From the NCBI GenBank assembly GCA_964036665.1, contig OZ038528.1, positions 5,462,501 to 5,526,500 on the forward strand: DNA of 64,000 nt, written 5' to 3'. This document shows positions 35,301 to 46,830 of this stretch, in pieces (the stretch's first letter is position 1; each line of letters starts with the position of its first letter). The DNA is from Gordius sp. MW1 (Eukaryota; Nematomorpha; Gordioida; Gordea; Gordiidae). The position numbers and the translations under genes were made by a program. The notes below the pieces were generated by a model. That model was not told the origin of the DNA. It saw nothing but the letters and a program-made list of their open reading frames with translations, and did not search any database.

Positions 35301-37245
35301 CCTAAAAATTTCAACATATTTTTATTATTATTTGGCAGAAAATTGGCGAATACGTGGTAAATATGATTGAACAATGAGCTTATATGGAAATATTCAATTA
35401 ATTATCTAAAACATGGAATGTCTGAAGATATGTAAAATTGTTCTTCCTGTGAAATCTAAAAAAAATTCCATATAGTAAGTGTATATTAATCTTGCTTGTT
35501 AAAAATTTCTTGTCTAAAAAATTGAGCTTAAATAATAATACAAAATTTGTAGAAAAAAATTATCAAAGTCTCTGATTCCTTAAGTAAAAGCAATTAGTTC
35601 ATTTAATAACTCTTACAAACCTTAAAATTTATTTAAAAATCAAAGCTATGTAAAATTTATAAATTAGGCTAATTCTAAAAATAAGCAAACTAAATAATTT
35701 GATAACAAAATTTAGAAGATTTTACCAGGCTATAAAATTGCGGTAGGTTTGTACCAGGTTTTAAGTACCATACGTGAAGGGTCAGATGATGTTGAAGTGT
35801 TTTGACACTTCCTTCTTCTAATTGCAATTTGCTTGCATCACAACTCAAAAATTTAGTGCAAATTATGGGCAAAATTAAAGAGTCTTGCTCATTCATTTTT
35901 TTAACTTTAAAGCACACATTTATTATTGGATGGATGGGTTTGGCATGAGCACTAGAAAGTATGAAAGAAAATTACAATCATCACAAAATTCAAAACATGC
36001 AAAATATTACTTACACTGAGGTATCTGTAGCAATAAGATAAAGTTTGCCAACCTTTGTAACGACAGAGGTATAAGTGATATCCTAAAAATAATAATTCAA
36101 TATTTTATACAATTTTTCATACTAATGAATCAAGGGAATGAATAGTGTCAACGTTGTGAACATTGTTTTCTAGGTTATAAATAGCATAAGGTGTTATGAC
36201 ATTATCATCCATTTCTTTAATTGACCTTAAAATATGTGATAAAGTTTATAGAAACATAAATCAATTAATACCATAATTTAATGTCTCTTTCATTAAAGGA
36301 TGAAGTTAAAAATTGAAGATCTTCATGCTGACTGCTTGAATCAATTGTATCACTCTCAATTTCTTTGCCCTTATTGCTCCGTAGTTTTTTTTTCAAGGGT
36401 GTTACTTTTTTAGGACCATTATTTGATTCATGGTAATATTGAGTCACAATAATACTATTTATAGACTCAATATGGCCCATAAATGTCTATATAAACATAC
36501 GTAAGTTTAATTTGACCCCAAAAATTAAATTTCAAAAATCAAATTATAACAAACAAACAAAAAAATTTATTTTGAAAATAATACACAATGATTTTTATTA
36601 ACCTTAAGAACTTGCTGAATATTGATATCCCATAATTTTACATTTCTACTAGCTGTCAATAAATAATTTGAATCACATACTTGAATAGCATATATAGCAT
36701 TGTTATCTGCCTCCCATTTTCTTAACAACTTTAAAAAATTTAGTTTAAGTGTTACTTTATTGTGGATTCCCCAATATTCAAAATGCTTATATATTTGTCA
36801 TTAGAACAAGCATACAGATTTGCATTATTAAAATCCCAAACCAGTGCATTTATAGCATCACTGTGTTCTGATAGCTATTTAATTATTAGGGCACTTAGGA
36901 ATAAGATATACCAATGGCTTCATCTCCCCCTGATGTAAAAGGTATACATACATTGCCCCATTTTTTAAACCTAATGCAAATTGATTGTTCTCTTCATTTA
37001 GCTGATGACGTTTTTTGCTACGAACGGTTCTTTTCTATAAAAAAATAAAATATTATAATAAACTATAAAACTATTGGTCGGGCCCATTTCACTGCAGTTA
37101 TATTGGAGGATAGATGTGCTGGCAATTGAAACTCATTTAGTAAACTATTATCTTCTGGTTTCCAGATTTGTAGCTTATAACTGTTATTTACAGTTAATAA
37201 AAGAGAATTTAAAGAGCATGTTTCATATAAAATATATTTATCCAT
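32381..37245 (-). CDS. WDR43: WDR43/UTP5 orthologue, 15 exons
   Basis: WDR43 is a nucleolar WD40 protein of the small-subunit processome (t-UTP/UTPA), needed for pre-18S rRNA processing. Minus-strand exons: 37072-37245, 36912-37034, 36756-36874, 36603-36720, 36272-36486, 36123-36225, 36015-36082, 35774-35951, 34736-34870, 34191-34388, 33740-33861, 33228-33291, 32757-32870, 32567-32648, 32381-32430. All phases join, giving 620 aa (human about 677). WD40 words include YKLQIWKPED, ANLYACSNDKYI and ASRNVKLWDI. The Utp12 domain is at the C-terminus: ADTLVALITQCL, NVIKETVKRLPLKWICPFI, LLQHASFLIS and LMQLKGKLGHLIHQ, then an acidic tail YYEESDTEPDEG. Introns 1, 2, 3, 5 and 6 are 35-46 bp. The donor of exon 8 (35774, or 35725 with GTAAAA) and a possible missed exon in the 903-bp intron 8 are uncertain. 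AATAAA lies about 30 nt past the stop. Confidence 0.92.
33515..33691. mobile_element. hAT MITE, CATGGGCGTAGCC family, in a WDR43 intron
   Basis: 177 bp, ends CATGGGCGTAGCCAGC and GGCTACGCCCATG. Perfect TSD CATCATGG at 33507-33514 and 33692-33699. It lies in intron 11 of WDR43 and accounts for much of that intron's 448 bp. Confidence 0.93.
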
Positions 37246-38109
37246 ATGTAGAATTAAGTCTTAGACAAATGTACTAAACGTCTAACACGGAAATGATATT
37301 CCTTTAACCAAATGTTAGTATATTCTCATATTTTTTTAGATTATATTGCAAGATCAAAGTAAAGTGGCTCTACAAAATTTTGAGATAAAACAGGTGCTAT
37401 ATAACTCAATATCAAACAAAAATTAACAATGCTTAAACAAAATTTTACTTTAAATAGGTTAATGAAATAAATGATGTAGGCATAGAAAACTGAAAAGTCA
37501 CTTTTTTCAACCCGCACCCGACCCAAAAGTTTTTTAAGATTTTTGACTTGAACCTGACCTGATCCATAATTTTAAAATTTTCAACCCAAACTTCACCTTA
37601 CCCGAAAGCATTTCTAAGTTTTCAACCCGAACCCGACCCGGTCCAACTCAAAAGGGTTCAAACTTTTTTAGCCGAATCCCTGTCGAACGCGTTTTAAATT
37701 TTGGTATCGTATGCAAGAACAAAAAAAATTGCGGTGGCAAAATTTAATCGACAAATTTAAGTGCGATTTATTTAATTAATGGATACCACAGATTTTGATT
37801 ACTAAATTTATTTAAATAATTTATTATAGTGATTTAAAATGCTAGCTTCTACAATATCGGGTCGCAATTTATTTGACATGTATAGTTTTGCGATGAATTA
37901 TTTAATAAACTTTAACTTACATTAATTTTGGTTATGTATATTTATGTAGTTTAAATTAATAATCAACTACCACTTCAAATTAATTCAATACAATTTAAAA
38001 ATTTGATATATGTTACCTTCCACAAGTCAAATTTAAATTTGCGTCCAAATTAAAAAATCATATTTAAGTAAACAAAAGGAAATTAATTAACTGAATGAAT
38101 GATCTTTAA
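37246..38109. other. Upstream region of WDR43 with a CCCGACCC remnant
   Basis: AT-rich. 37493-37670 is a degenerate array of CAACCCGAACCCGACCC words, a relic of the TAGAGCCCTGCA hAT family without recognisable ends. No clear promoter element and no coding exon were seen. Confidence 0.55.
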
Positions 38110-38349
38110 TTATACATTTCGAACTACCTACGACGGTCCCAAGTCCGTGTGCAAAAAGTGGAGGGTTGGCGTCAGGTCGGAAACCGGCTATAAAAACCAA
38201 CTCCAAAATTATGATAGCTTCAAGCAAGATTTTGCAAGAAAAGGCTAGGGCGTCTTCCACAAACGACGCGCACTGCATACCCCGCCCGTGCAATGTGAAA
38301 AATACACTAGGGTCACTGCCCAACTCACAACGAAGGCGGTTAAGGAAAT

Positions 38350-38894
38350 TAGTTGTTGAAAGAATGCGAATAACTGTTGGAATGTGGGATCGTTGACGGG
38401 GAAGAGCATCGAGGTTGCACAAATGCTAAAAAGAAGAAAGGTACACATCGCCTGCCTACAAGAGACGAGGTGGAACGGAACGAAAGCTCGGGAATTAGGA
38501 GAAGGATACAAGCTTTTCTACAGTGGGTCACCAAATCGTAGAAACGGGGTCGGTATCGTTCTTAGCGAATCGTTCAAGGACAAGGTGGTGGAAGTCAAGC
38601 GTTGTTCCGACAGGCTAATGTGGGTGAAGATTGCAGATCAAGGGGGCCTTCTAACCGTTATGTGCGCGTATGCTCCCCAAATTGGGTGTATGGAATCAGA
38701 GAAAGACATATTCTTCGATTCATTGGAAAAAGAAATACAAGGAATCCGACCCGAAGAAAGGCTAATTATTGAGGCCGATTTCAACGCTCACGTAGAAAGA
38801 TCGTCTCGGGTATGAACGTAATCATGGAGGCTATGGGCATGGTCTGAAGAACAAAGAAGGGGAAAAACTTCTCCAATTATCCCAAGCATATGAC
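38350..38894 (+). pseudogene. RTE endonuclease region with two frame breaks
   Basis: The expected start of the endonuclease (a TWNVGSLTGKS-like motif) is damaged: RITVGMWDR is in one frame and GSLTGKSIEVAQML in another, so a few bases are missing near 38390. The domain then runs open to 38815 with the motifs CLQETRW and the EADFNAHV active-site region (usual family form GDFNAH). A second single-base shift near 38805 moves the frame to that of the RT ORF (GYERNHGGYGHG). The element is thus probably not autonomous. Confidence 0.8.
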
Positions 38895-41186
38895 ATGGCG
38901 ATCGTTAACACCTATTTTCAAAAACGAGAAGATCATATTGTGACCTATAGAAGTGGGAAGCATTTTAGTCAAATTGACTATTTGCTTATACGGCGAAAGG
39001 ACTTATGGAGTATCAAGGATTGCAAAGTAATACCGGGAGAAGAAATCGCCAGGCAACATCGTCCCCTTGTTATGGATCTTGATAGAAGAGTATTTACCGA
39101 AAGAAGAAAGGTCTATGAACCTCGAATTCGATATGAAAGGCTGAACGTTACGTCGACAAGCGAAAAATATCATCAAAAAGCCTCCTCACTCTTGGGTGCA
39201 AGGAAGTTGCAAAGAGACGTAGACGACGATTGGGAGACGCTATCTAAGGACCTTAAGGAAACAGCGATTCATGTTCTAGGACAGACCAAAGGAGGCAAAG
39301 CTATGAATAGGGAACTATGGTGGTGGGATAAATCGGTTAGGGATTTCATCGAAAGAAAGAAAAATCTATATAGACGGTGGCATAAATCAAATAAGTCGGA
39401 GGATTATCAAGAGTATAGGGACGCAAAGAGGGCCGCAAAAAAGGCCGTTGCAATAGCGAAGAATGCCGCCTACACTGAGATGGCAAACAAACTGGATCAT
39501 AAAGGGGGCGATAGGTTTATGTACAAATTGGCCAAGATAAGGGAGAAGAAAAGTCGCGATGTCGGAGTTCTTAAAATAGTCAAAAACGAGAAGGGTCAAA
39601 CCTTATTCAAGCCAAAAGAAGTGATGGAAAAGTGGAAAGGATATTTTGAGAAACTTATGAATATTGCAAATGACAAGAATTCCCTTCCCAAAATTGAGCC
39701 GAATATAAGTTTGGTCGAACTCTTTCAGGAGGATGAAGTTAGGACACAAATGAACAAGATGCAAGGAAAAGCAAATGGCCCAGATGGAATCCCTATAGAA
39801 GCATTGCTCGGATGTCGTGAAGAAGGAGTCACCACCATGACGAACCTTCTTAACAAGATATTGGTAGAAGAGCGAATTCCTAATCAATGGAGAGCAAGCA
39901 CGATTATACCCTTATTCAAAGGCAAAGGAGACCCTCAAGACTGTGGCAATTACAGAGGTATCAAGCTAACTTGCCACTCCTTGAAGCTTATGGAAAGGAT
40001 CTTAGTAACAAGGCTGAAAAACGAGGTGGAAATCTCGGCGAATCAATTCGGATTTGTGGCCGGCAAATCCACAATCGACCCAATCTTCGCACTAAGACAA
40101 ATAATGGATAAGTATGGTGAAAAGAGGAAAGACCTACATATGGTCTTTATCGACTTGGAGAAAGCTTATGACACGGTCCCCCGCGATTTAATATGGTGGT
40201 GCCTGAGAAAACAAAATATTCCTGACGCATATATACGGCTTATGAAAAATATTTATGAAGCCTCAAACTCTTGCGTTAGGACGACAGTTGGAGACTCTAA
40301 ATCTTTTCGGATTAAAATTGGATTACATCAAGGATCTGCTTTAAGTCCCTTTTTACTTAATATAATTATAGACACGATAACGATGGACATTCAAAAGCCA
40401 TCGCCATGGTGTATGCTATATGCCGATGATATAGTACTATGCGAGGAAACAAGGGACAAAGTATTCGAAGAAGCCGAAAAGTGGTCGAAGCGCTTAGCTG
40501 GATATGGTTTAAAGGTCAACGATCGAAAAACGGTATACATGGAAATGAACGGTACAAGCACCCCATCGCTGGATGACCATCTAAAGTACCCCAAAGTAGA
40601 CAGGTTTACATACCTTGGCTCGATGCTACATCAAGAGGGAGGTTGCACAACAGAAGTCAATGCCCGGATCCAAAAAGGATGGCTTAAATGGCGAAGTATA
40701 TCCGGTGTAATGTGCGACAAGAAAATGCCAATATGGTTGAAGAGCAAAGTTTACAAATCCATCGTAAGACCGGTGTTACTATATGGAAGTGAAACATGGG
40801 CACTAAACACCACGGAAGGCAAGCTATTACAAGCCACAGAGATGAGAATGATACGGTGGAGCTTGGGGTATACTAAGCTCGACCATATGACGAATGACTT
40901 TCTCATGACAAAAATGGGTATTCAACCTATGGCGGACATGATTAACGAAAATCGGCTAAGGTGGTATGGGCATATACTAAGAAGGGACACGGATGACGTA
41001 AATCGAAAAATACTGGACATGGAGGTACCGGGGAAGAGAGGAAGAGGACGACCCCGTGTCACGTGGAAAGGGCAAGTCGATAAAGTTATGAAAACTAAAG
41101 AGATTAGTCAAGACATGGCACTCACCCGGTCAAGATGGAGGAAGCTTATCAAAACAAACCCCACGAATCTGGGACCCAATAACTGA
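38895..41186 (+). CDS. RTE LINE reverse transcriptase ORF (763 aa, 5' part shifted)
   Basis: It begins within the end of the endonuclease domain (FSQIDYLLIRR near residue 34). RT motifs follow: GPDGIPIEAL, GNYRGIKLTCHSLKLMERIL, NQFGFVAGKSTIDP, FIDLEKAYDTVPRDL (around residue 420), HQGSALSPFLLNIIID, and MLYADDIVLC (around 508, the catalytic Asp pair intact). The C-terminus has RLRWYGHILRRD and GKRGRGRPRVTWKG. The frame is open to the end, which makes this one of the younger insertions in the window. The N-terminal Met at 38895 is an in-frame Met, not a proven start: in the intact element translation would come from the endonuclease frame. It provides target-primed reverse transcription. Confidence 0.85.
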   Translation: MAIVNTYFQKREDHIVTYRSGKHFSQIDYLLIRRKDLWSIKDCKVIPGEEIARQHRPLVMDLDRRVFTERRKVYEPRIRYERLNVTSTSEKYHQKASSLLGARKLQRDVDDDWETLSKDLKETAIHVLGQTKGGKAMNRELWWWDKSVRDFIERKKNLYRRWHKSNKSEDYQEYRDAKRAAKKAVAIAKNAAYTEMANKLDHKGGDRFMYKLAKIREKKSRDVGVLKIVKNEKGQTLFKPKEVMEKWKGYFEKLMNIANDKNSLPKIEPNISLVELFQEDEVRTQMNKMQGKANGPDGIPIEALLGCREEGVTTMTNLLNKILVEERIPNQWRASTIIPLFKGKGDPQDCGNYRGIKLTCHSLKLMERILVTRLKNEVEISANQFGFVAGKSTIDPIFALRQIMDKYGEKRKDLHMVFIDLEKAYDTVPRDLIWWCLRKQNIPDAYIRLMKNIYEASNSCVRTTVGDSKSFRIKIGLHQGSALSPFLLNIIIDTITMDIQKPSPWCMLYADDIVLCEETRDKVFEEAEKWSKRLAGYGLKVNDRKTVYMEMNGTSTPSLDDHLKYPKVDRFTYLGSMLHQEGGCTTEVNARIQKGWLKWRSISGVMCDKKMPIWLKSKVYKSIVRPVLLYGSETWALNTTEGKLLQATEMRMIRWSLGYTKLDHMTNDFLMTKMGIQPMADMINENRLRWYGHILRRDTDDVNRKILDMEVPGKRGRGRPRVTWKGQVDKVMKTKEISQDMALTRSRWRKLIKTNPTNLGPNN

Positions 41187-41210
41187 TAAAGAAGAAGAAG
41201 ATATTAATTC

Positions 41211-42095
41211 AAAATATTCTACATAATGAAAGCATTAATTTAAAAGACTAGGAAGCAGCTTGCGTTAAAACTCAATTAAATTGTAATAAATTATAGAGGT
41301 CATATCAGAAATTAAGCCTAATAAAGCTAAAAGCAAATTTTATCTTAAGTTTGGCTTTTAACTATTTGGTAATACATTGAGGTTGGACGCTAGACGCACC
41401 TCATAAATTTAAAATTTAATTTCCAAAAACATTTAAAAGCAAAACAATTTTAACACAAAATATGTGATAGATTCCCTTTTATCTTATTACAAATATATTT
41501 TTATTAAACTATTGAAGTTTATTTCCAAACAATTATGTATGTTATATGCTAAAATATATTAAATTAATGAGCTGGCATCGAGCCATGGATTGAGATTGTG
41601 TTAGATTTTACCATCGATGGTGATTTTCTGCTTGAATATTACATTATTCTTCTATTAACTGACTTTTAAAAAAGAAGATTTAGTTAAAGATTATCACTTA
41701 GGTGTACTCTTATATACTGATTAATTTTTAATACGAGAAATTTTAGATTTCTGTCTTTCATAACAGCTATTTAAATCTTACCAAATTTTTTTGGAAGTAG
41801 AGCCTATAGTATAAAATGAGGGAAGGGCCGAGGCAGCGAAAACACATTAATAGTAAGCAAGGAATAGTAATGGTGGCTTTAATCTCAATGCATCAGCGTA
41901 TAACTATCTCCCATGTCTGTCTGCAGTGTACCACATTGTTAAAAAAGTGAATTTACCCTCGTCATTAGTTAATAAATAAAAAAGGAATATAAACAAATTA
42001 TTATTTAATAAAATGCGGGTGGCACTAAATTGCTTTATCACATCATCAGTATTTTTTTATTTAAATGAAATTTTTAAATGATTTATATTTTAAAA
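41211..42095. other. AT-rich non-coding stretch
   Basis: Nothing gene-like or repeat-like was recognised between the LINE tail and the foldback end. Confidence 0.5.
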
Positions 42096-42345
42096 GAGAA
42101 CAAATTATTATGCTCAGTATTTAATTCAATTTTTGCTCAGTAGAATAATGAATTGCTCAGTAGAATAATTAAATTCTCAGTAAAATATTCAAATGCTCAG
42201 TAAATAATTTAATGTTCATTAATTTAATTATTTGCTCAGTAATTAATTAATTTGTTCGGTTATTATTTCTATGTTGCTCAGTAAATTTTTGTTCAGTAAC
42301 TGAAATTTAATAATATTTAAGCGAGATTTGAACCAGCAATGTCAA
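42096..42345 (-). mobile_element. Partial foldback-like element end (TGCTCAGTA array plus tRNA-like B box)
   Basis: Begins GAGAACAAATTATTATGCTC, matching the reverse complement of the right end of the foldback element at 58430-59630. It is followed by about ten TGCTCAGTA words and ends near AAGCGAGATTTGAACCAGC, whose reverse complement is GGTTCAAATCTCGCTT, a pol III B-box word. Only one arm is visible. Confidence 0.75.
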
Positions 42346-42369
42346 TTCATAGATGTCCTATGGGTTATC

Positions 42370-42622
42370 TATGTGGTAAAAAGACATGGGGTTTGTTTAG
42401 TCGACCTTAAAAGTTCGACTAAGAAAAAGGACAGAATTCATTTTTGTCTGTTTTGGTGACAGTTGTCAAAATTATCGTTTGTAGAGCTAAATTCTTTAAA
42501 TGAAAATTGGTGAGCTAGATATATCATAAATAAATTAAGAACTTTGCCCCCCTCCCTTTTTTTGTCCCGTTGTTCCCCCCCCCCCCTTATTTTTTACCCT
42601 CTTTCTCACCAGGGGGGAGTAG
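42370..42622. other. Fragment of palindromic MITE and C-rich tract
   Basis: 42388-42425 has GGTTTGTTTAGTCGACC and GTTCGACTAAG words of the TAGTGTTG MITE family. C tract at 42578-42588. No gene. Confidence 0.4.
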
Positions 42623-42790
42623 TAGTGATGCGAAAAACCGAGAAAAATCTCGGTCTCGTCTCGAAAAACCGAAACGAGACGAGAATTTGATAAATGGAGT
42701 CGAGATCGAGACGAGAATAATATTGACACGTGACGAGAATTGATTTTTCCGGCGAGATCTCGACTTTTTATTGATCGTTAGATTTTAGTA
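42623..42790. mobile_element. End of a TCTCG-array hAT element
   Basis: Starts TAGTGATGCGAAAAACCGAG, the same end as the right end of the 29978-31656 hAT, followed by (GAGACGAGA)-type degenerate words to about 42770. The other end was not found. Confidence 0.75.
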
Positions 42791-42864
42791 AATTATTGTG
42801 TATTTTAATTTGCATGATTTACATTTAAGGTATTAAGTGTAGATCAATATGTATGGAATAAAGG

Positions 42865-43710
42865 CGCGTAGCCAGGATTTTCTGCCGGGGGGGGGAAATC
42901 TCCAAAAAAATTTTATAACATTTTTATCTCAACATCAAAATTATAAAATTTGGTATAAAACATAAGAAAAGTCATTATAAATAATTTCATATTTTCTTTT
43001 TCCCAGCGTCATCTTGTGATGGCAAATTTAGAGCTCTTTTAAGGTACCGTGCTACTACTTAAATCCTCACTTTCAAAATGAGGTTATATCAATTTGAATG
43101 TCCTAATTGGTGTCCTCGATTTATTGACTCTTCTACATTAACAATAAAAGAAGATTTACAGTTTGTGATACGACTGGAAGAGGTCTAAGCGACATAATTA
43201 TAAAGAGCATATAAATTTGTTAAAAGGTCAGGGATATTATGGGGCAGTTTTAATTGAAATGTTGTCAGAATTGGAAGATTAACCATATAAGGAGAAAATG
43301 AAGCAAGCTGGTATGATCACGATGTTGCAAAAGAAGCTGCAACTTTAAAGGACCTAGATCTTCAGCAAGTTAGACAGTTAGCAGAAACTTTAGTAATAGT
43401 CGAACCTAAGGCTAAGTTGTATGATTTTGACCTTAAGAAACCTCGATATGCAAAGAAAATGAACGGTTTTTGGACAAGAAACAAGTTTTGGCAAATTTCC
43501 AAATAATCCTTTGGACACCCTATCAAATTATAAAATATTGTAATCTTTGCCCAACATCCAACTCTTCTTTACCTATTAGCTTTTATATAAGTACTATGTC
43601 AAAAAATAGATTAAATGGATTGGCCCTTTTTTATAGCATTTTTATTTCAACATTAGAATTAAATAAAAAAAGTCATTATAAAATAATTTTATATTTTCTT
43701 TTTCCCAGCG
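42865..43710 (+). pseudogene. Decayed ZMYM1-like hAT transposase fragment, plus strand
   Basis: After a GGCGCGTAGCCAGG element end (42865-42898), 43085-43640 shows broken reading frames: YQFECPNWCPRFIDSS and AKLYDFDLKKPRYAKKMN, then a damaged C-terminal segment. These fit the ZMYM1/52-kDa-repressor-like hAT transposases in several frames with stops. The same 3' words (TATTTTCTTTTTCCCAGCG) occur at 42995 and 43695, so the unit is partly duplicated. Confidence 0.65.
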
Positions 43711-43713
43711 AAA

Positions 43714-43989
43714 TTATCTCAAGAACTTCAGAGTGGGAGCTAATTCCCGATGAATTGCTAAAAGGGCCAATCCATTTAATCTATTTTTCGACATAGTATT
43801 TCTTATATACGTTTTAAGCCTCCTCAACGTTGAGAAACTTCTTTCATTGGTGCATGTAGTGATGGGAAGACAAGCTAATAGGTAAAGAAGAGTTGTGATG
43901 TTGGGTAAAGATTCCAATATTTTATAACCTGATAGGGCGTCCATGGGATTCTGTGGACGAAATTCTTCTGACGTCTGGGACAACGCCAT
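43714..43989 (-). pseudogene. ZMYM1-like hAT transposase C-terminal dimerisation domain
   Basis: A 91-aa open segment with LLYLLACLPITTCTNERSFS, TLRRLKTYIRNTMS and RLNGLALLAIHREL, the typical hAT family dimerisation region. No upstream catalytic domain in frame. Opposite orientation to the fragment at 43085-43640, so two copies lie tail to tail. Confidence 0.85.
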
Positions 43990-44129
43990 ATGGTATATAT
44001 TTCATAAATTGCATTGCATAGCAATTAATAAGTGTCTTAATTGGTCAGTTACGTTGCACAACTATAAAATATAAACATTAGATCTAAAATAATTTTTTTC
44101 CATAAAAAATACCGGGGGGGGGGTACATG

Positions 44130-45355
44130 TGTTGCGTTCATTGTCTTAATTGATTTAATTGACCACCAAGCATACCTCGAGGTATCACCACTATATATAA
44201 TTGATTTGTTTATACCTCGCGGAGGCAACACTAAACTTAATGATTTCAATTAATATATGTGTATATAAAGGAATTTTATATACACCAGAACTGACTTTGT
44301 TCTCGCATACAATTTACTTTAATTGGATATTTAATAAAGTACTTATTTCTTTATCCTGAAATTGGTGACCCCGCATTTCGGGGGAGCCGTTTTTTTTCCC
44401 TCCCCCAGAATACGCCCTTAAGCAACGGCGTCTTGTTTTTTTTGTGTGTTTAAATTATGAAATTTAGATATTGGGCACTCCTTAGTCAATCTGGCAGCCA
44501 ATACAAATATTGTAAAGACACGATCGAGCCGAACAACCAAACACGTCAACTTCTAAATATCGAAATCTGCGTGTCCGACTGCTATGCCTTCCTATCTGAT
44601 TACTACTACGACAAAAAGACCTTGATGCCCTGCTACATCTCTACATAGACAACAACAAAGTCTGCCGAACGCCCAACCACTGCTGACCAACCACTGCTCT
44701 TCGCATGGCCCAAATCGAAAAACCCATCTCAACATCAACACCACATGGCCTCTTGCAACGAGCAAAGACTACGTTCGACAAAAACAATAACACCTACTAC
44801 CAACGTTCTCACCACCGCTTACCGGTTTAGTTGATGGACGATTGCGATTCCAATATAGATACCTCTGCCCGAGGCATGTAACTTATTAATATATTGGATA
44901 GCACCACAACGACACACACACAACTCACACCTCGGCCACTTCACTAACAACCATGGTAGGCGGTAGAAAACTGGCTAGTATTACGAACATCCCTTACACA
45001 TACTTTAAACTGGCTAGTATTACGAACATCCCTTACACATACTTTACATCAATTAAGAAATTTTTCAATTTTATATAACGCTCCACTTCTACGAAGGAGA
45101 CTATTTGTTGCGTTCATTGTCTTAATTGATTTAATTGACCACCAAGCATACCTCGAGGTATCACCACTATATATAATTGATTTGTTTATACCTCGCGGAG
45201 GCAACACTAAACTTAATTGATTTCAATTAATATATGTGTATATAAAGGAATTTTATATACACCAGAAAGGACTTTGTTCTCGCATACAATTTACTTTATT
45301 TGGATAATAAATAAAGCACTTATTACTTTAACTTAGTGGTATTTTTTATCCCGAA
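44130..45355 (+). mobile_element. Non-autonomous LTR retrotransposon (1.2 kb, LTRs 231 and 250 bp)
   Basis: 5' LTR 44130-44360 and 3' LTR 45106-45355 start TGTTGCGTTCATTGTC and are nearly identical. The 5-bp TSD ACATG lies at 44125-44129 and 45356-45360. After the 5' LTR comes ATTGGTGACCCCGC, a primer-binding-site-like word of the kind common after LTRs of invertebrate Gypsy/BEL elements. Purine-rich ACGAAGGAGA lies before the 3' LTR. The 745-bp interior has no gag or pol. The LTR holds a possible promoter TATATAAAGG and an AATAAA at its end. Confidence 0.9.
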
Positions 45356-45769
45356 ACATGCACCAAGGGTATAGTGTTATACAAGCATATAAGCCAATTA
45401 GATAGAGAGGGAGAGAGGCTCAAAGGAAGCCGCGATTTCGCATAGGGACTAATTGCATTTTTGATATATATTAAGTAAAAACAATAGGGAAAAAAATCAT
45501 TTTTTAATGTTTTACCCTAAGTTGTAGAGATTTAAAAAAAAATTTCAGCCATTCAATATTCCTCTATTGAGCATCGAAAAGGGTCAAAAACGGTCATTTT
45601 CGCAACTTTGAATCAAAATATCTAAAAAATTTGACGTATAGGAAAAAAACGAAAAACATATTTGTGTTCACCATAGAAAAACTCTATAGGAATATGTTGA
45701 CCGTTTCCCGGTTATTTACACAAGACCATTATTTGTTGACTAGTGTTATTAATTGCTATTATTAATTAC

Positions 45770-46830
45770 TAGTTTTTGGGTTCGAATCCCGGGTTTTTTT
45801 GACTCTTATGATTGTTCTTGTTACTACCATTGATAATAAGACTTTTTGGCCGTCCGTTGGGTGCTGACCAATGAAAAAAATGACCATTGGCCAAAATGTG
45901 AATCCAAGTTTTTTGAGTTCCTGTGACTACCATTGCTATTATGACTTTTGGCCGTCCGCTGGCTGCTGACCGATGAAAAAAAATGACCATTGGCCAAAAT
46001 GTGATCGAAATTATTTTTTTCGTTTTTTTTGGCTAACATTGACAATTACCCTATGCCCTCCCCTAGCAGAGCCTATGCCTCTACTGATATGGGTCCCTGT
46101 GCACCCCCTACAAAGCCTATGCCTCTCCTGATGTGGGTTCAAATCCCGGAGAGGCCAAATTTTTTTTTTTGTTTAAATTAATATATTGTTCTTGTTAATA
46201 CCATTGATAATAAGGCTTTTTGGCCGTCCGTTGGCTGCTGACCAATGGAATGAAATGACCATTGGCCAAAATGTGAATCGCAATTATTTTTTTCGTTTTT
46301 TTGACTATTATGATTGTTCTTGTTAATACCATTGATAATATGGCTTTTTGACCGTCCGTTGGCTGCTGACCAATGGAAAAAATGACCATTAGCCAAAATG
46401 TGAATCGGAAATTTTTTTTCTCATTTTTTTTTGACTCTTATAAATTTATATCCACTTTTACCGTGTCCTGGCTGCTGACCAATGGAAAAAATGACTATTG
46501 GCCAAAATGTGAATCGAAAATTTTTTTTCGTTTTTTTTGACTCTTATGAATTTAGAGTCGGATCCCGGAGAGTGCAAAATATTTGTATAAATAATCAACT
46601 AATCATTGCATTTAATACCCCCCTATAGGCATTCTCGCCCCTTCCCACCTTTTTCGCCCATAAATTGCATAGCAAATATAATACATTTATACGAAGTACA
46701 GATGAGTCGTCCCCCCTTCCCTTCCCCTCTTCCCTTCCCTTCTCCCCCTTCCCACGAGGGCCGAAGGCAGTTTTTGTTTTCTAATGCTTTCACTTCTGGC
46801 AAACATGTTTGTTGTTAAATCTGTTGTTTT
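45770..46830 (-). repeat. Inverted copy of the CCAATGGTCA tandem module
   Basis: Reverse complement of 20222-21660: about five units with AATGACCATTGGCCAAAATG and GGCCGTCCGTTGGCTGCTGA, then GGGTATTAAATGC-side and GGGAAGGG-side sequences, ending CTGTTGTTTT at about 46829. Three B-box-like words (GGGTTCGAATCCCGG at 45778, GGGTTCAAATCCCGG at 46135, AGTCGGATCCCGG at 46556) separate subunits, which suggests tRNA-related SINE material. It lies between two LTR elements. Confidence 0.85.

Larger units (their letters stand above)
38110..41210 (+). mobile_element. Near full-length RTE-type LINE
   Basis: The 5' region (about 38110-38380) runs into an AP-like endonuclease ORF (38384-38815: VHIACLQETRW, ADFNAHVERS). 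A frame change near 38810 leads to the 763-aa endonuclease-end/RT frame (38895-41186). The element ends with the short repeat GATAAAGAAGAAGAAGA just after the stop, the microsatellite-like tail typical of RTE. Truncated copies of the same family are at 1-439 and 54838-54925. The exact 5' edge and TSD could not be fixed. Confidence 0.85.

Noticed and set aside
37074-37277. 67-aa plus-strand ORF over WDR43 exon 1
   Set aside because: Antisense of a supported WD40 exon.
39387-39887. Two antisense ORFs inside the LINE
   Set aside because: Shadows of the reverse-transcriptase frame.
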